A stretch of 64,000 nucleotides of DNA. Source: Pseudomonas matsuisoli. GTDB taxonomy: Bacteria > Pseudomonadota > Gammaproteobacteria > Pseudomonadales > Pseudomonadaceae. Below the pieces are notes generated by a model. That model made no database searches. It had not been told where the DNA came from and worked only from the letters and a program-made list of their open reading frames with translations. The position numbers were made by a program, and so were the translations under genes. The stretch spans positions 1 through 64,000 of the forward strand of contig NZ_BMPO01000005.1 of NCBI RefSeq assembly GCF_014647635.1. Reading direction: 5' to 3'. This document shows, piece after piece, positions 1 to 8,774 of the stretch. Position 1 is the first letter of the stretch. Each line of letters starts with the position of its first letter.

Positions 1-2
1 GC

Positions 3-104
3 AAGCAGATCGTATGTGCCGCGATGCGCAAGCTGCTAAACATCGCCTATGGCGTACTCAAATCCGGCGTCCCCTTCGATGCAAAACTGGCACTTGCTCG
101 GTAG
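3..104 (+). mobile_element. IS110-family transposase, C-terminal end (cut by window start)
   Basis: An open frame runs in from the window edge and ends at TAG (102-104). Its 33 residues (KQIVCAAMRKLLNIAYGVLK then SGVPFDAKLALAR) match the usual C-terminus of IS110-family transposases, where an AMRKLL(N/H)xAYGVLKxG(K/V)PF motif closes the transposase_20 domain. Only this tail is visible, so I cannot say whether the element is intact upstream. IS110 elements lack clear terminal inverted repeats and none is seen here. The element lies just beyond the 3' end of fruA and points toward it. Confidence 0.8.
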
Positions 105-136
105 AGGGGGAAGACGGTATCTACAACAGCGCTGCG

Positions 137-1876
137 CTATCCCTGGACACCGTCAAGCGCTGCCATTTCCACCTTCTCTTCCCGCTTGATCACCGCATAC
201 ACCACGCCGGTCAGCACGCTACCCGCTGCAATCGCCAGCAGGTACAACAAGGCATGGTTGATGGCATTGGGGATCAGCATCACGAACAGTCCGCCATGGG
301 GCGCCATCAGGCGACAGCCAAAGTACATAGACAACGCGCCCGTGAGCGCGCCACCTGCCAGGCTGGCCGGGATGACGCGCAGAGGGTCTTTCGCGGCAAA
401 GGGAATTGCGCCTTCGGATATGAAGCACAACCCCAGGACACCGGCTGCTTTGCCGGCCTCGCGCTCGCTCTGCGCGAATTTGCGCCGCGCGATGAAGGTG
501 GCGATGGCCATGCCAATCGGCGGCACCATGCCGGCAGCCATTGTCGCAGCCATGGGCGCATAGCTTTGCGACGCCAGCAAGCCGACCGAAAACGCATACG
601 CGGCCTTGTTGATCGGCCCGCCCAGATCGACGCACATCATCCCGCCCAGCAACAGGCCCAGGAAAATGGCGTTGGTGCTGCCCATGCCTTCCAGGTATTG
701 CGTCAACGCACTCAACAACCCGGCCACCGGCGTGCCGACGACCAAGATCATGCCCAAGCCGGTAATGAGGCTCGCAAAGAGCGGAATGATGAGGATGGGC
801 TTAAGCGCCTCGACGCTCGCGGGCAAACGCACATAACGCACCAGCAGCAAGGCCGTATAGCCCGCGAGAAAACCGGCAATAATCCCGCCGATGAACCCGG
901 TCCCCAAGGTGCTCGCCAGCATGCCGCCGATCAAGCCGGGTGCCAATCCAGGTCGGTCCGCGATGGAGTAAGCGATATAGCCCGCAAGGATCGGCACCAT
1001 CAGTGCGAACGCCGCATCACCGATCTGCTTGAGCACCGCAGCGGGCGTACCGGGCTCCTCGAACGCATTGATCCCCCAGACGAACGAAAGCGCGATCAAC
1101 AAGCCACCAGCCACGACCATCGGCAACATGTAGGAGACGCCTGTCAGCAAGTGTTTGTAGACGCCCGCCTTCTCCTGTTTCGCCCCCTCCCCGCTCTCGC
1201 TGGCCACCGCACCGCCGAGCAGCGGAGTCGCTTCCGCCAAGGCTTTTTTCAACGTGTCGGCGGGTTGCTTGAGTGCGATACCGGTGCCGCAGCGATACAC
1301 CTTCTTGCCGGCGAAACGCGAGGTATCGACCTCGATGTCCGCTGCCAACAGCACGGCATCCGCAGCAGCAATCGCGGCGGCGTCGAGCACGTTGCGCGCG
1401 CCAACCGATCCGCGGGTTTCGACCTGCAACACGTAACCCAGCTTGGTCGCCGCCGTTTGCAAGGCTTCGGCCGCCATGAAGGTATGGGCGACGCCTGTGG
1501 GGCACGCGGTTATGGCGACTAATCGAGGCGTCGACGATGCTTGGGTCGCGTTCGCCGTATTCGCTTCGTAACGCTGTGCACGCGCGGCCGCTTCCGTCAG
1601 GAATCGCTGTGGATTGTCGAGCGACTCCGCGGGTGTCGCCTGCACGAGCGGCTTGCCAGCAAAACGAGAGAGGTCCAGATCGCCGGTCCGAACGACGACC
1701 ACCAATTCGGCCGCCGCAATATCCGCTTCGCTCAACGGTGAGCCGATGGCCTGTGGATCCTGTACCTCTACCCGAGTGGACCAGCCCAATTTTTCGGCTG
1801 CCGCCTGCAATAGCCGCGAGCAGAGCACGCTGGTGACCTGTCCATTCGGGCAGGCGGTAATGATGAGCACATTCAT
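137..1876 (-). CDS. fruA: PTS fructose transporter subunit EIIB'BC (FruA)
   Basis: This 579-residue inner-membrane permease takes up fructose and phosphorylates it to fructose-1-phosphate, with phosphate supplied by FruB. The order is an N-terminal EIIB' domain (residues 1-100, Cys9 in ITACPNG), a second EIIB domain (118-215, Cys125 in ITACPTGVAHTF) and a hydrophobic EIIC domain (about 235-579) with a GAIPF motif and many membrane segments. The doubled EIIB layout and length match enterobacterial FruA. It is the last gene of fruBKA, starting 11 bp after the fruK stop. The ATG start gives the full first EIIB strand (MNVLIITACP). Both EIIB cysteines are kept; in the known enzyme only the second domain carries out phosphotransfer. 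Confidence 0.97.
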   Translation of the reverse strand: MNVLIITACPNGQVTSVLCSRLLQAAAEKLGWSTRVEVQDPQAIGSPLSEADIAAAELVVVVRTGDLDLSRFAGKPLVQATPAESLDNPQRFLTEAAARAQRYEANTANATQASSTPRLVAITACPTGVAHTFMAAEALQTAATKLGYVLQVETRGSVGARNVLDAAAIAAADAVLLAADIEVDTSRFAGKKVYRCGTGIALKQPADTLKKALAEATPLLGGAVASESGEGAKQEKAGVYKHLLTGVSYMLPMVVAGGLLIALSFVWGINAFEEPGTPAAVLKQIGDAAFALMVPILAGYIAYSIADRPGLAPGLIGGMLASTLGTGFIGGIIAGFLAGYTALLLVRYVRLPASVEALKPILIIPLFASLITGLGMILVVGTPVAGLLSALTQYLEGMGSTNAIFLGLLLGGMMCVDLGGPINKAAYAFSVGLLASQSYAPMAATMAAGMVPPIGMAIATFIARRKFAQSEREAGKAAGVLGLCFISEGAIPFAAKDPLRVIPASLAGGALTGALSMYFGCRLMAPHGGLFVMLIPNAINHALLYLLAIAAGSVLTGVVYAVIKREEKVEMAALDGVQG

Positions 1877-1887
1877 GTGGAAGCCTC

Positions 1888-2832
1888 TTATTCTTCTTCC
1901 TGTAGCCGCGTCAGCTGCACCGCCGCATCCAGGCGCGTCAGCTGCTCACGATCGTGTATTCCAAATCCCACCTGCGTCACGGCTTGCGCGGCAATCGCCG
2001 TCGCATGGCGAAGCGTTTCTTCCGGAGCAGCGTCGCTCAAGAGCCCGTGCAGCAGGCCCGCCAGCAGCGAGTCGCCCGCCCCTACCGTGCTCCGCACATC
2101 GACCTTCGGCGGCTGCGCATGGAGCGAGATATCCGGTCCGAACCAGCTGACGCCGTCGCTTCCCATCGACAGCAGTACGTGCGTGGATTGGTCGCCTTGC
2201 AGCGTGCGGGCAGCCTTCTCGACGGTCGCCCGCGCACTATCGGGCAACCTCAGAATCTCGGCCAACTCGTGCTCGTTGGGCTTGATCAACCAGGGCTTCG
2301 CCTTAAGGCCCAAGCGCAACGCTTCCCCACTGGTATCGAGCACCAGCGGCACATCGTGTCGTTTGACGATGCGCAAGAAGCTGCAGAACCATTCGGGGTC
2401 GACCCCACGAGGCAGACTACCGGCCACGACCACTGCGTCGTGGCCGCTGACGATCTCATCCAGCCGCTGCGCCAATGCGTCTCGATGAGCCGGGCCCACT
2501 TCGGGGCCTGAACCGTTGAGATCCGTCACCCGCCCCGAACGCTCGGCCAGCTTGATGTTGCTGCGCGTCTCGCCCGGCACGCGGATGAAGGCATCGACGA
2601 AGCCGCGACGAGAGAACAGCGCCTCGAACAGCGCAGGGTTCGATTCGCCAAGAAAGCCGCTGACGGTGATCCGATGGTCAAGGTCTGCTAGGACCTGCGC
2701 CACGTTCAATCCCTTGCCGGCGGCATGCGTGGCGAACCCGGTGCTGCGATTGACCGCACCGGGTTGCAGCGTTTCCAACTGTACGGTGAGGTCCAGCGCT
2801 GGGTTGAGTGTCAGTGTGAGAATGCGCGCCAT
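1888..2832 (-). CDS. fruK: 1-phosphofructokinase FruK
   Basis: This 314-residue PfkB/ribokinase-family kinase phosphorylates fructose-1-phosphate to fructose-1,6-bisphosphate in the cytoplasm. Family signatures are the N-terminal LTLNPALDLTV, the substrate-binding GKGLNVAQVL region and the C-terminal GAGDSLLAGLL motif with the catalytic aspartate. A longer open frame exists upstream, but the start at 2832 (MARILTLTLNPALD) is the conserved one. It overlaps the fruB stop by one base (TAATG), which implies translational coupling. It is the middle gene of fruBKA. Confidence 0.97.
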   Translation of the reverse strand: MARILTLTLNPALDLTVQLETLQPGAVNRSTGFATHAAGKGLNVAQVLADLDHRITVSGFLGESNPALFEALFSRRGFVDAFIRVPGETRSNIKLAERSGRVTDLNGSGPEVGPAHRDALAQRLDEIVSGHDAVVVAGSLPRGVDPEWFCSFLRIVKRHDVPLVLDTSGEALRLGLKAKPWLIKPNEHELAEILRLPDSARATVEKAARTLQGDQSTHVLLSMGSDGVSWFGPDISLHAQPPKVDVRSTVGAGDSLLAGLLHGLLSDAAPEETLRHATAIAAQAVTQVGFGIHDREQLTRLDAAVQLTRLQEEE

Positions 2833-5708
2833 TAGCAATGCTCCTCGACCAACGCGCGTACCGCCAATGCGCTTTCCAGCGTCAATGCCTGCGCCGCAAG
2901 CGCTTGCAATTGGGCGTTCGACAGTTCTCGTACACGGGCCTTGACCAACGGAATCGCCGGCGCCGACACGCTGAGCTCGTCGACGCCAAGGCCGACGAGG
3001 ATCGGTACCGCCGCGGCATCGCTGCCAAGTTCGCCGCATATGCCGACCCACTTGCCTTCGGCATGTGCGGCGCGCACGGTCATGTCGATCAACCGTAGAA
3101 CCGCCGGATGCAAGCCATCCGCTTGGGCCGACAGTGTCGGATGATCACGGTCGATCGCCATCGTGTATTGAGTCAGGTCGTTCGTACCGATGCTGAAGAA
3201 ATCGACTTCCTTGGCCAATACCGGCGCCAGCAGCGCTGCCGAGGGCACTTCGACCATGATGCCCAGCTGCAAGTCGGCCACCGGGATTTCTTGGCGCAGC
3301 CGCAGCGCCAGATCGCGCGCCGTACGCCATTCCGTCACGGTGCCCACCATGGGGAACATGATGCGCAACGGTCGCCCTTCCGCCGAGGCGAGCAGCGCGC
3401 GCAGCTGCGTTTCCAGAATGTCCATGCGCTGCAGGCACAGCCGAATACCGCGCACGCCGAGAAACGGGTTCTGCTCCGCTGGCATCGGCCAATACGGCAA
3501 CGGCTTGTCGCCACCAACGTCGAGCGTGCGCACGACCAGCGGACGGCCATCCAGAGCATCCAGGACGCGCCGATACTCTGCCTCCTGCGCCGCTTGATCG
3601 GGCGCTTCGGGATGATCCATGAAGACCAGCTCGGTGCGTAGCAGGCCAATTCCCTCAGCCCCCAACGCCATGGCTTTCTCAGCATCGCCACTGGAGCCCA
3701 CGTTCGCCACCACCTCCACGGCATGGCCATCCACGGTCACCGCAGGCTCCATGCGCAATGCTTCGGCTTGTTCACGACGCCGCAGTCCAGCGGCACGCGC
3801 TTCCTGCGCGCGGCGCAATACCTCGGTATCGGGCGCAACTTCCAACAGGCCGTGGTCAGCGTCCAGCAGCAATGGCGTCATTGGCTCCAGCCCCAACACT
3901 GCGCTGCCTGCACCCACCAACGCGGGGATGCCCAAGGCTCGCGCGATGATGGCGCTGTGTGCGGTAGCGCCGCCACGTGCAGTAAGAATGCCGGCTACGC
4001 GGTCACGATCCAGACTCGCCACGTCCGACGGCACGACTTCATCCATGACAAGGATGTAAGGCTCATTCGGCTCTGCGGCGCTTTCGACACCACAGAGGTT
4101 GGCCAGCACCCGGCGGCCAACGTCCCGCAAGTCCGCGGCGCGTTCTGCCAGTAGCGCGTCACGCAAAGCCTCTTGCTGCTGGGCCGCCGCTTCCACTTCC
4201 GAGGTCCAGGCCGCCTCGGCGCTCAGCCCCTCGCGCAAACGCGCATCGACATCCTCACGCAGTGCGGGGTCACCGAGCATCGCCTGGTGCGTCACGAATA
4301 TCTCGCGAATGCTTTTTTCCGAGCTGTTCGCGATCAGCCGGGTAATATCGTCATGTACCTCAGCGAGCGCCTTGTCGAGTCGCGCGCGCTCATGGGCCGC
4401 GTCCTGCGCCTTCTCCGGAAAATCGAGTTGCAGCGGTTTACGCACCAACGCCGGGCCGATCGCGATACCGGGCGAGGCCACGACCGCCTGGATGCGCGCA
4501 CCACGAGCCAACGCCGCGACCGCCGGTTCGCATTCGGCGATTTCCTCCTGGGTCGCCAGAACCGCATCGCCTGGCGCAGGTAACGGCCTAACGTCTTCGC
4601 CTAACCCTGCCACCACCGCAGCGGAAAGCGCCGGCAAGGCATCGTCGGCAATTGCCGGGTCGGCCAGAAATTCCAGTTCTTGTCCGCGCCGTACGCCCAA
4701 TGCCAGCAGTTTGCTCAAGCTTTTCGCAGACACCCCCCGACCTTCGTCCCCGGCAAGACGAACGCGAACGTCGCCGTCGAACGACTGCGCGACTTCGGTC
4801 AGCGCTTTGGCAGGACGCGCATGAAGCCCATGATCGTTCGCCACGGTGACTCGGATATGCGGCCAGTCGGGGGCAACTTCGCCACCCAACGCCTCGAGGA
4901 CGACTCGGCTGGAGGTGGCCTGACTGAGTACATCGCCGCGGCCTTCGATCAGCAGGTCGCACAAACGCTCGAGCAACTGCCGATGGGCTTCGCCTACGCT
5001 GGCGAGGCAGAACAGGCCAACCACGGATTGTTCGCGGTACTCCACCGGTGAATCGGGCGTAACGAAGGCAAGGCCCGGCTGCTCCACAGACTCTTCACTG
5101 TTGAGCCACCATAGTCCGTTGCCCAGCGGCAGTGCCTGCGCGCGACTAAGACTGGAGGCAAAGCCACTGCCGGCGCAGCCTGCTTTCTTCAGTAGCCGAC
5201 CGGCCTGCCAGACCAACTCATCGAAGTCTTCAACCGGCAGGTGCAGGCCGATGAGCTGGCTGTCCAAGGCCAACGCTTGCGGTGCGCCTTGCAGCAAATC
5301 GACGATCTGTTCGGCTGTCGTCGCGGTGCGCAATGCGTCGGTGATGTCACCTTCGCCCAGAGCGCGGGTCAGCAGTTGCAACAAACGCAAGTGCTCATCG
5401 GATTTAGCCGCGATGGCGATCGCCAGATGGACGATCTGGCCGTTCCCCCAATCCACGCCTTCAGGGAAATGCATGAGACGCACCCCGGTGCTGCGGACTT
5501 TGTCCCGGGTTGCAGGCGTGCCATGAGGGATGGCAATGCCCTGCCCCAGGAAGGTCGATCCCTGCGCTTCGCGGGCCGTCAGGCCCTCAAGGTAGCCGGA
5601 CGCTACCAGGCCACCGTTTTCGAGCGCATCGGCCAGCTGAGCAAGGGCCTCGGTCTTGTCGGCGACCCGCTGATTCATCTGGATCTGGTGGGTGTTCAAC
5701 TCAAGCAT
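2832..5708 (-). CDS. fruB: Fructose PTS multiphosphoryl transfer protein (EIIA-HPr-EI fusion)
   Basis: The 958-residue protein carries the whole soluble phosphorelay for fructose uptake, moving phosphate from PEP to FruA. The order is EIIA-Fru (1-145, His62 in AIPHGT), an EIIA-like region without an equivalent histidine (about 150-275), HPr (about 284-370, His296 in HGLHARPA) and enzyme I (about 405-958, His584 in GGATAHSAIIAR, with the C-terminal cysteine in GICGELG). This fused form is typical of Xanthomonas and Pseudomonas. I chose ATG 5708 (MLELNTHQIQ), which has GGGA four bases upstream; an in-frame ATG at 5720 is also possible. It is the first gene of the operon, divergent from fruR and next to a FruR-type operator. 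Confidence 0.96.
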   Translation of the reverse strand: MLELNTHQIQMNQRVADKTEALAQLADALENGGLVASGYLEGLTAREAQGSTFLGQGIAIPHGTPATRDKVRSTGVRLMHFPEGVDWGNGQIVHLAIAIAAKSDEHLRLLQLLTRALGEGDITDALRTATTAEQIVDLLQGAPQALALDSQLIGLHLPVEDFDELVWQAGRLLKKAGCAGSGFASSLSRAQALPLGNGLWWLNSEESVEQPGLAFVTPDSPVEYREQSVVGLFCLASVGEAHRQLLERLCDLLIEGRGDVLSQATSSRVVLEALGGEVAPDWPHIRVTVANDHGLHARPAKALTEVAQSFDGDVRVRLAGDEGRGVSAKSLSKLLALGVRRGQELEFLADPAIADDALPALSAAVVAGLGEDVRPLPAPGDAVLATQEEIAECEPAVAALARGARIQAVVASPGIAIGPALVRKPLQLDFPEKAQDAAHERARLDKALAEVHDDITRLIANSSEKSIREIFVTHQAMLGDPALREDVDARLREGLSAEAAWTSEVEAAAQQQEALRDALLAERAADLRDVGRRVLANLCGVESAAEPNEPYILVMDEVVPSDVASLDRDRVAGILTARGGATAHSAIIARALGIPALVGAGSAVLGLEPMTPLLLDADHGLLEVAPDTEVLRRAQEARAAGLRRREQAEALRMEPAVTVDGHAVEVVANVGSSGDAEKAMALGAEGIGLLRTELVFMDHPEAPDQAAQEAEYRRVLDALDGRPLVVRTLDVGGDKPLPYWPMPAEQNPFLGVRGIRLCLQRMDILETQLRALLASAEGRPLRIMFPMVGTVTEWRTARDLALRLRQEIPVADLQLGIMVEVPSAALLAPVLAKEVDFFSIGTNDLTQYTMAIDRDHPTLSAQADGLHPAVLRLIDMTVRAAHAEGKWVGICGELGSDAAAVPILVGLGVDELSVSAPAIPLVKARVRELSNAQLQALAAQALTLESALAVRALVEEHC

Positions 5709-5895
5709 GTCGGATCCCATTTTCGATTCCACGTTTGGCACGCTCGTCATTGATCGCAAATGCGTGCACGTTTGTTTTTCTGACAGCTGAGCCGCAAAAG
5801 ATGCAGGCAACGTTCGATCCCTGTGCCCTTTGTCGATACACGCGCAGAGGATGCAATGAAGAATCCGGCGCGGATGAAACAGACTCGCTTTATGC

Positions 5896-5907
5896 TGAAT
5901 CGTTTCA
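5896..5907. promoter_or_regulatory. FruR/Cra operator
   Basis: The sequence TGAATCGTTTCA, preceded by GC, is an almost perfect palindrome and matches the known Cra/FruR site (TGAAWCGNTTCA-like). It lies in the 315-bp gap between the divergent fruB and fruR starts, about 190 bp upstream of fruB. FruR normally represses fruBKA and is released by fructose-1-phosphate. The site could also mediate autoregulation of fruR. Confidence 0.75.
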
Positions 5908-5957
5908 TTCGAGTTGCCACGTTACGCGAAAATCATTGATCCTTGAAGATAGGGTCT

Positions 5958-5994
5958 GTTGACGCTTCGCTCGCAGCAGCAACGAAACGTCAAC
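5958..5994. repeat. 12-bp inverted repeat in the fruR leader
   Basis: Arms GTTGACGCTTCG (5958-5969) and CGAAACGTCAAC (5983-5994) pair at 11 of 12 positions around a 13-nt spacer. The repeat sits 30 bp upstream of the fruR start and could be an RNA hairpin or a second protein-binding site. In minus-strand RNA the one mismatch would be a G-U pair. Its function is unknown. Confidence 0.6.
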
Positions 5995-6023
5995 AATCAC
6001 TGGAATAAAAAGGAACGAATGCA

Positions 6024-7004
6024 GTGAAGCTCACCGATATCGCCCGTCTCGCAGGCGTCTCCGTCACCACGGCCAGTTATGTCATCAACGGCAAGGCGCA
6101 GGAAAAGCGCATCAGCCCGTTGACGGTAGAGCGCGTGATGAGTGTCGTGAAGACGCATGGCTACCGCCCTGACCAGCATGCCGCAGGCCTGCGCCGTGGC
6201 AGCACGCGGACGCTGGGCCTCATCATTCCGGACTTGGAAAACCCTAGCTACGCCAAGATTGCGAAATGCCTGGAACGTCTTGCCCGCGGGCGCGGCTACC
6301 AGTTACTGATCGCATCCTCCGACGACGACCCGGAGACCGAGCTTCAGGTACTCGCGCTCTTTCGTGCGCGCCGCTGCGATGGTTTGATCGTCGCCACCTG
6401 TCTGCCGCAGGGTGACACGAGCTACCTCAAGGTCATCGAGGACGGTATACCCGTCGTGGCCGTCGACCGGGCCATGGACGCCAAGCGTGTCTGTTCCATT
6501 GTCAGTGATGACCACGAGGCCGCCGCCCAGCTGACACAAACATTGCTTTCGCCATCGCCACGTCACATCGCGCTGATCGGCGCGCGCCCGGAGCTTCCTA
6601 TCAGCCAGGCCCGAACTGCGGGTTTCAAAGAGGCGCTCGAAGCGTTCGCGGGAGAGGTAACGATACGCGAAGCCGCACAGTTCAGCCGGGAATGCGGCGC
6701 TCAACAAATGCGCGCCTTCGATAGCGCATGGCCCGACGCGATTATCACGACCGCGTACGTATTGCTGGAGGGCGTGCTGGATGTGCTGCGCGAGCACGAT
6801 CGGCTGGACGGTGGCCACGTCCATTTGGCGACCTTCGGCGATACACAATTGCTGGACTTCCTGCCACTCCGGGTCAACGCGATCTATCAGCAGCATGAAC
6901 GGATCGCCGAGCGCGCGCTCGAAACCATTGTCGCCGCGATCGAAGAAGGTACACACACGGTCGGCATAGAGGCGATCCCCCGACGTCTCAAACTTAGGCA
7001 ATAG
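6024..7004 (+). CDS. fruR: LacI-family fructose operon repressor FruR
   Basis: This 326-residue DNA-binding regulator has an N-terminal LacI helix-turn-helix (KLTDIARLAGVSVTTASYVI) very like Cra/FruR, followed by the periplasmic-binding-protein-like sensor domain (from about residue 60, TLGLIIPDLENPSYAKIAK). The start is GTG at 6024, preceded by AGGAACG. It is divergent from fruBKA, with the FruR operator between them. Known homologues bind fructose-1-phosphate and then release DNA. The gene is followed after 9 bp by the TatD hydrolase gene and probably shares its transcript. Whether it acts globally like enterobacterial Cra or only locally cannot be told from sequence. Confidence 0.93.
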   Translation: MKLTDIARLAGVSVTTASYVINGKAQEKRISPLTVERVMSVVKTHGYRPDQHAAGLRRGSTRTLGLIIPDLENPSYAKIAKCLERLARGRGYQLLIASSDDDPETELQVLALFRARRCDGLIVATCLPQGDTSYLKVIEDGIPVVAVDRAMDAKRVCSIVSDDHEAAAQLTQTLLSPSPRHIALIGARPELPISQARTAGFKEALEAFAGEVTIREAAQFSRECGAQQMRAFDSAWPDAIITTAYVLLEGVLDVLREHDRLDGGHVHLATFGDTQLLDFLPLRVNAIYQQHERIAERALETIVAAIEEGTHTVGIEAIPRRLKLRQ

Positions 7005-7013
7005 GCCGTTTGG

Positions 7014-7814
7014 ATGCAATTGATCGATACCCACAACCACCTCGACTTTCCGCCCTTCGACAGCGACCGCCAGCAGGTCATCGACTCGGCGATCGCGCGG
7101 GGCGTCGAGCGCCAGGTGGTGATCGGTGTCTATCACGATCACTGGGAACGCCTCTGGTCGCTCGCCACCGCTCAACCATCGCTGTTCGCGACGCTCGGCC
7201 TGCACCCGGTGTTCATGCACATGCACACACCGGAGCATCTACAGCGTCTTCGGCAATGGTTGGAACGGCTACAGGGGCACCCCAAGCTCTGCGCAATCGG
7301 GGAAGTTGGCCTGGATTACTACGTCGAGCGCCCAGACAAGGATGCACAGAAAACGCTGTTCGAAGCGCAAATCGAACTGGCCATCGAGTTCGATCTTCCG
7401 CTATTGCTGCACGTACGTCGGGCACATGCCGACGTCACCGCGATTCTCAAGCGTTACCGTCCGCCACGTGGAGGCATTGCTCACGCATTCAGCGGCAGCT
7501 ACGAAGAAGCATGCGAATACTTGCGGCTTGGCTTCAAGATCGGACTGGGCGGCGCGGGGACGTGGCCGCAAGCCAAGCGGATGCACCGCGTTCTCAAGCA
7601 ATTGCCGCTCGATGGCATCGTGCTGGAAACCGATGCGCCGGACATCACGCCCGCCTCCCACGCAGGCGAACGCAACAGTCCAGTGTTTCTCCCGGATATC
7701 TGCCATACATTGGCAGAGTTAAAGGGTGTTCCAGCCGAAGAGCTGGCCGACGCTGCGACGCGAAATACGGAAGCGTTGTTCGGTTGGGAAAGTGAATTGA
7801 ACAGGCCTGAATAG
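7014..7814 (+). CDS. TatD-family metal-dependent hydrolase (deoxyribonuclease)
   Basis: This 266-residue TIM-barrel amidohydrolase carries the TatD metal-site motifs in order: DTHNHLDF at the N-terminus, EVGLDYY (about 98), HVRRAH (about 130), HAFSGS (about 158) and ETDAPD (about 205). Family members are Mg-dependent 3'-5' DNases active on damaged DNA. The protein resembles the YjjV branch as much as TatD itself, so I give no symbol. It starts 9 bp after the fruR stop. A link to fructose metabolism is not implied by the family. Confidence 0.9.
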   Translation: MQLIDTHNHLDFPPFDSDRQQVIDSAIARGVERQVVIGVYHDHWERLWSLATAQPSLFATLGLHPVFMHMHTPEHLQRLRQWLERLQGHPKLCAIGEVGLDYYVERPDKDAQKTLFEAQIELAIEFDLPLLLHVRRAHADVTAILKRYRPPRGGIAHAFSGSYEEACEYLRLGFKIGLGGAGTWPQAKRMHRVLKQLPLDGIVLETDAPDITPASHAGERNSPVFLPDICHTLAELKGVPAEELADAATRNTEALFGWESELNRPE

Positions 7815-7833
7815 GCGACTGATGCGGATGGCC

Positions 7834-7912
7834 GTAGGGTGGATAACGGCAACGCCTTATCCAAGCGTGCTGCCGCTGTATACGCGTGGATGGCTTCGGC
7901 CATCCACCCTAC
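7834..7912. repeat. REP pair (inverted, BIME-like)
   Basis: Two REP palindromes face each other: 7834-7863 (GTAGGGTGGATAACGG then CAACGCCTTATCCA) and 7886-7912 (GTGGATGGCTTCGG then CCATCCACCCTAC). They fill the convergent gap between the TatD gene and ampE. Each can form a hairpin and carries the shared GTAGGGTGG head at its outer end. Close copies recur elsewhere in the window (9563, 38809, 44871). Confidence 0.9.
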
Positions 7913-7937
7913 TGGGCTCCCCCCGGCCTCACACCCA

Positions 7938-8774
7938 TCAAACAAACACCACCCACAACGCCAACACGACATACCAGAGCACCGCTGAACGCACGAGCAA
8001 TTGCCACAGTGCGTCCAGGCTCACATTGCCGTCCTCGTCGAGCGTCGGCACCGATAGTTCTGCCGCCGAGCGTCCAGCGTCGGTCACCAAGCGGGCAGCA
8101 CTGATATCCCAGTCCAGCAATCGGTTCAGTAAGGCCTGGTTGAGCGCGACGAAATCCCCAACTAACCCAAACGTCACCGCCAAGGCCCGCGCCGGCAGCC
8201 AGTCCAATGCATGTTGCAGTAAAGCCGCCCGCTCACGCAGACCTGGCATGGCGCTATGCTCGACGATGAGGGCAACCAGGCGATAGACCAACGCCAGCAC
8301 CGGCCCCAGCAGCGCGTACCAAAACACGATCGCAAAAAAACCTTCGAATGCCTGCCAGACGAAGCGCTGCTGAACGCGTGCCGCCAACGCCTCTGGTGTT
8401 GCCTCGTCTATTCCGAGATCCCGCCGCGCGACGAGATACGCACCTTCGGTGTCTCCCCGACGACACGCATCCCGGAACGGACCGAGCCCCGCTTGAACGC
8501 CGCCACGACCAAGACTGAAGAGCACCACAAGCAGATGAACCGGCAGTGCTAGCAACCCATAAGCGATTGGCTCGATGGCCGACAGCACAACACCCAAGAC
8601 CATTGCCGGTAGCAACACAAGCAACGCGATGATCCACCAAGCGCGTATCGAATCGCTGCGCGGTTTTTCCACCCGCCGCAGTTGGCGTATCCAAAGACCA
8701 TCGGCCTGGACGCGCCGACGCCAGGGCGAGAACTTCTCGATCCCGACCACCAAAAGCAATACCAGAAAATTCAT
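7938..8774 (-). CDS. ampE: AmpE-like inner-membrane protein
   Basis: The 278-residue protein begins MNFLVLLLVVGIEKF and has several hydrophobic segments (about residues 45-90, 145-170 and 260-278), consistent with the AmpE/CobD-like membrane family. AmpE lies next to ampD in enterobacteria and is linked to beta-lactamase regulation, but its biochemical role is not settled. Here the start overlaps the ampD stop by four bases (ATGA), so the pair is translationally coupled. No ampC or ampR is visible in the window. Confidence 0.85.
   Translation of the reverse strand: MNFLVLLLVVGIEKFSPWRRRVQADGLWIRQLRRVEKPRSDSIRAWWIIALLVLLPAMVLGVVLSAIEPIAYGLLALPVHLLVVLFSLGRGGVQAGLGPFRDACRRGDTEGAYLVARRDLGIDEATPEALAARVQQRFVWQAFEGFFAIVFWYALLGPVLALVYRLVALIVEHSAMPGLRERAALLQHALDWLPARALAVTFGLVGDFVALNQALLNRLLDWDISAARLVTDAGRSAAELSVPTLDEDGNVSLDALWQLLVRSAVLWYVVLALWVVFV

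Noticed and set aside
14..1522. A 502-codon open frame on the plus strand through fruA
   Set aside because: It is antisense to fruA, whose EIIB and EIIC motifs are unmistakable. Its residues are Arg/Gln/His-rich, as expected from a shadow of a GC-rich gene.
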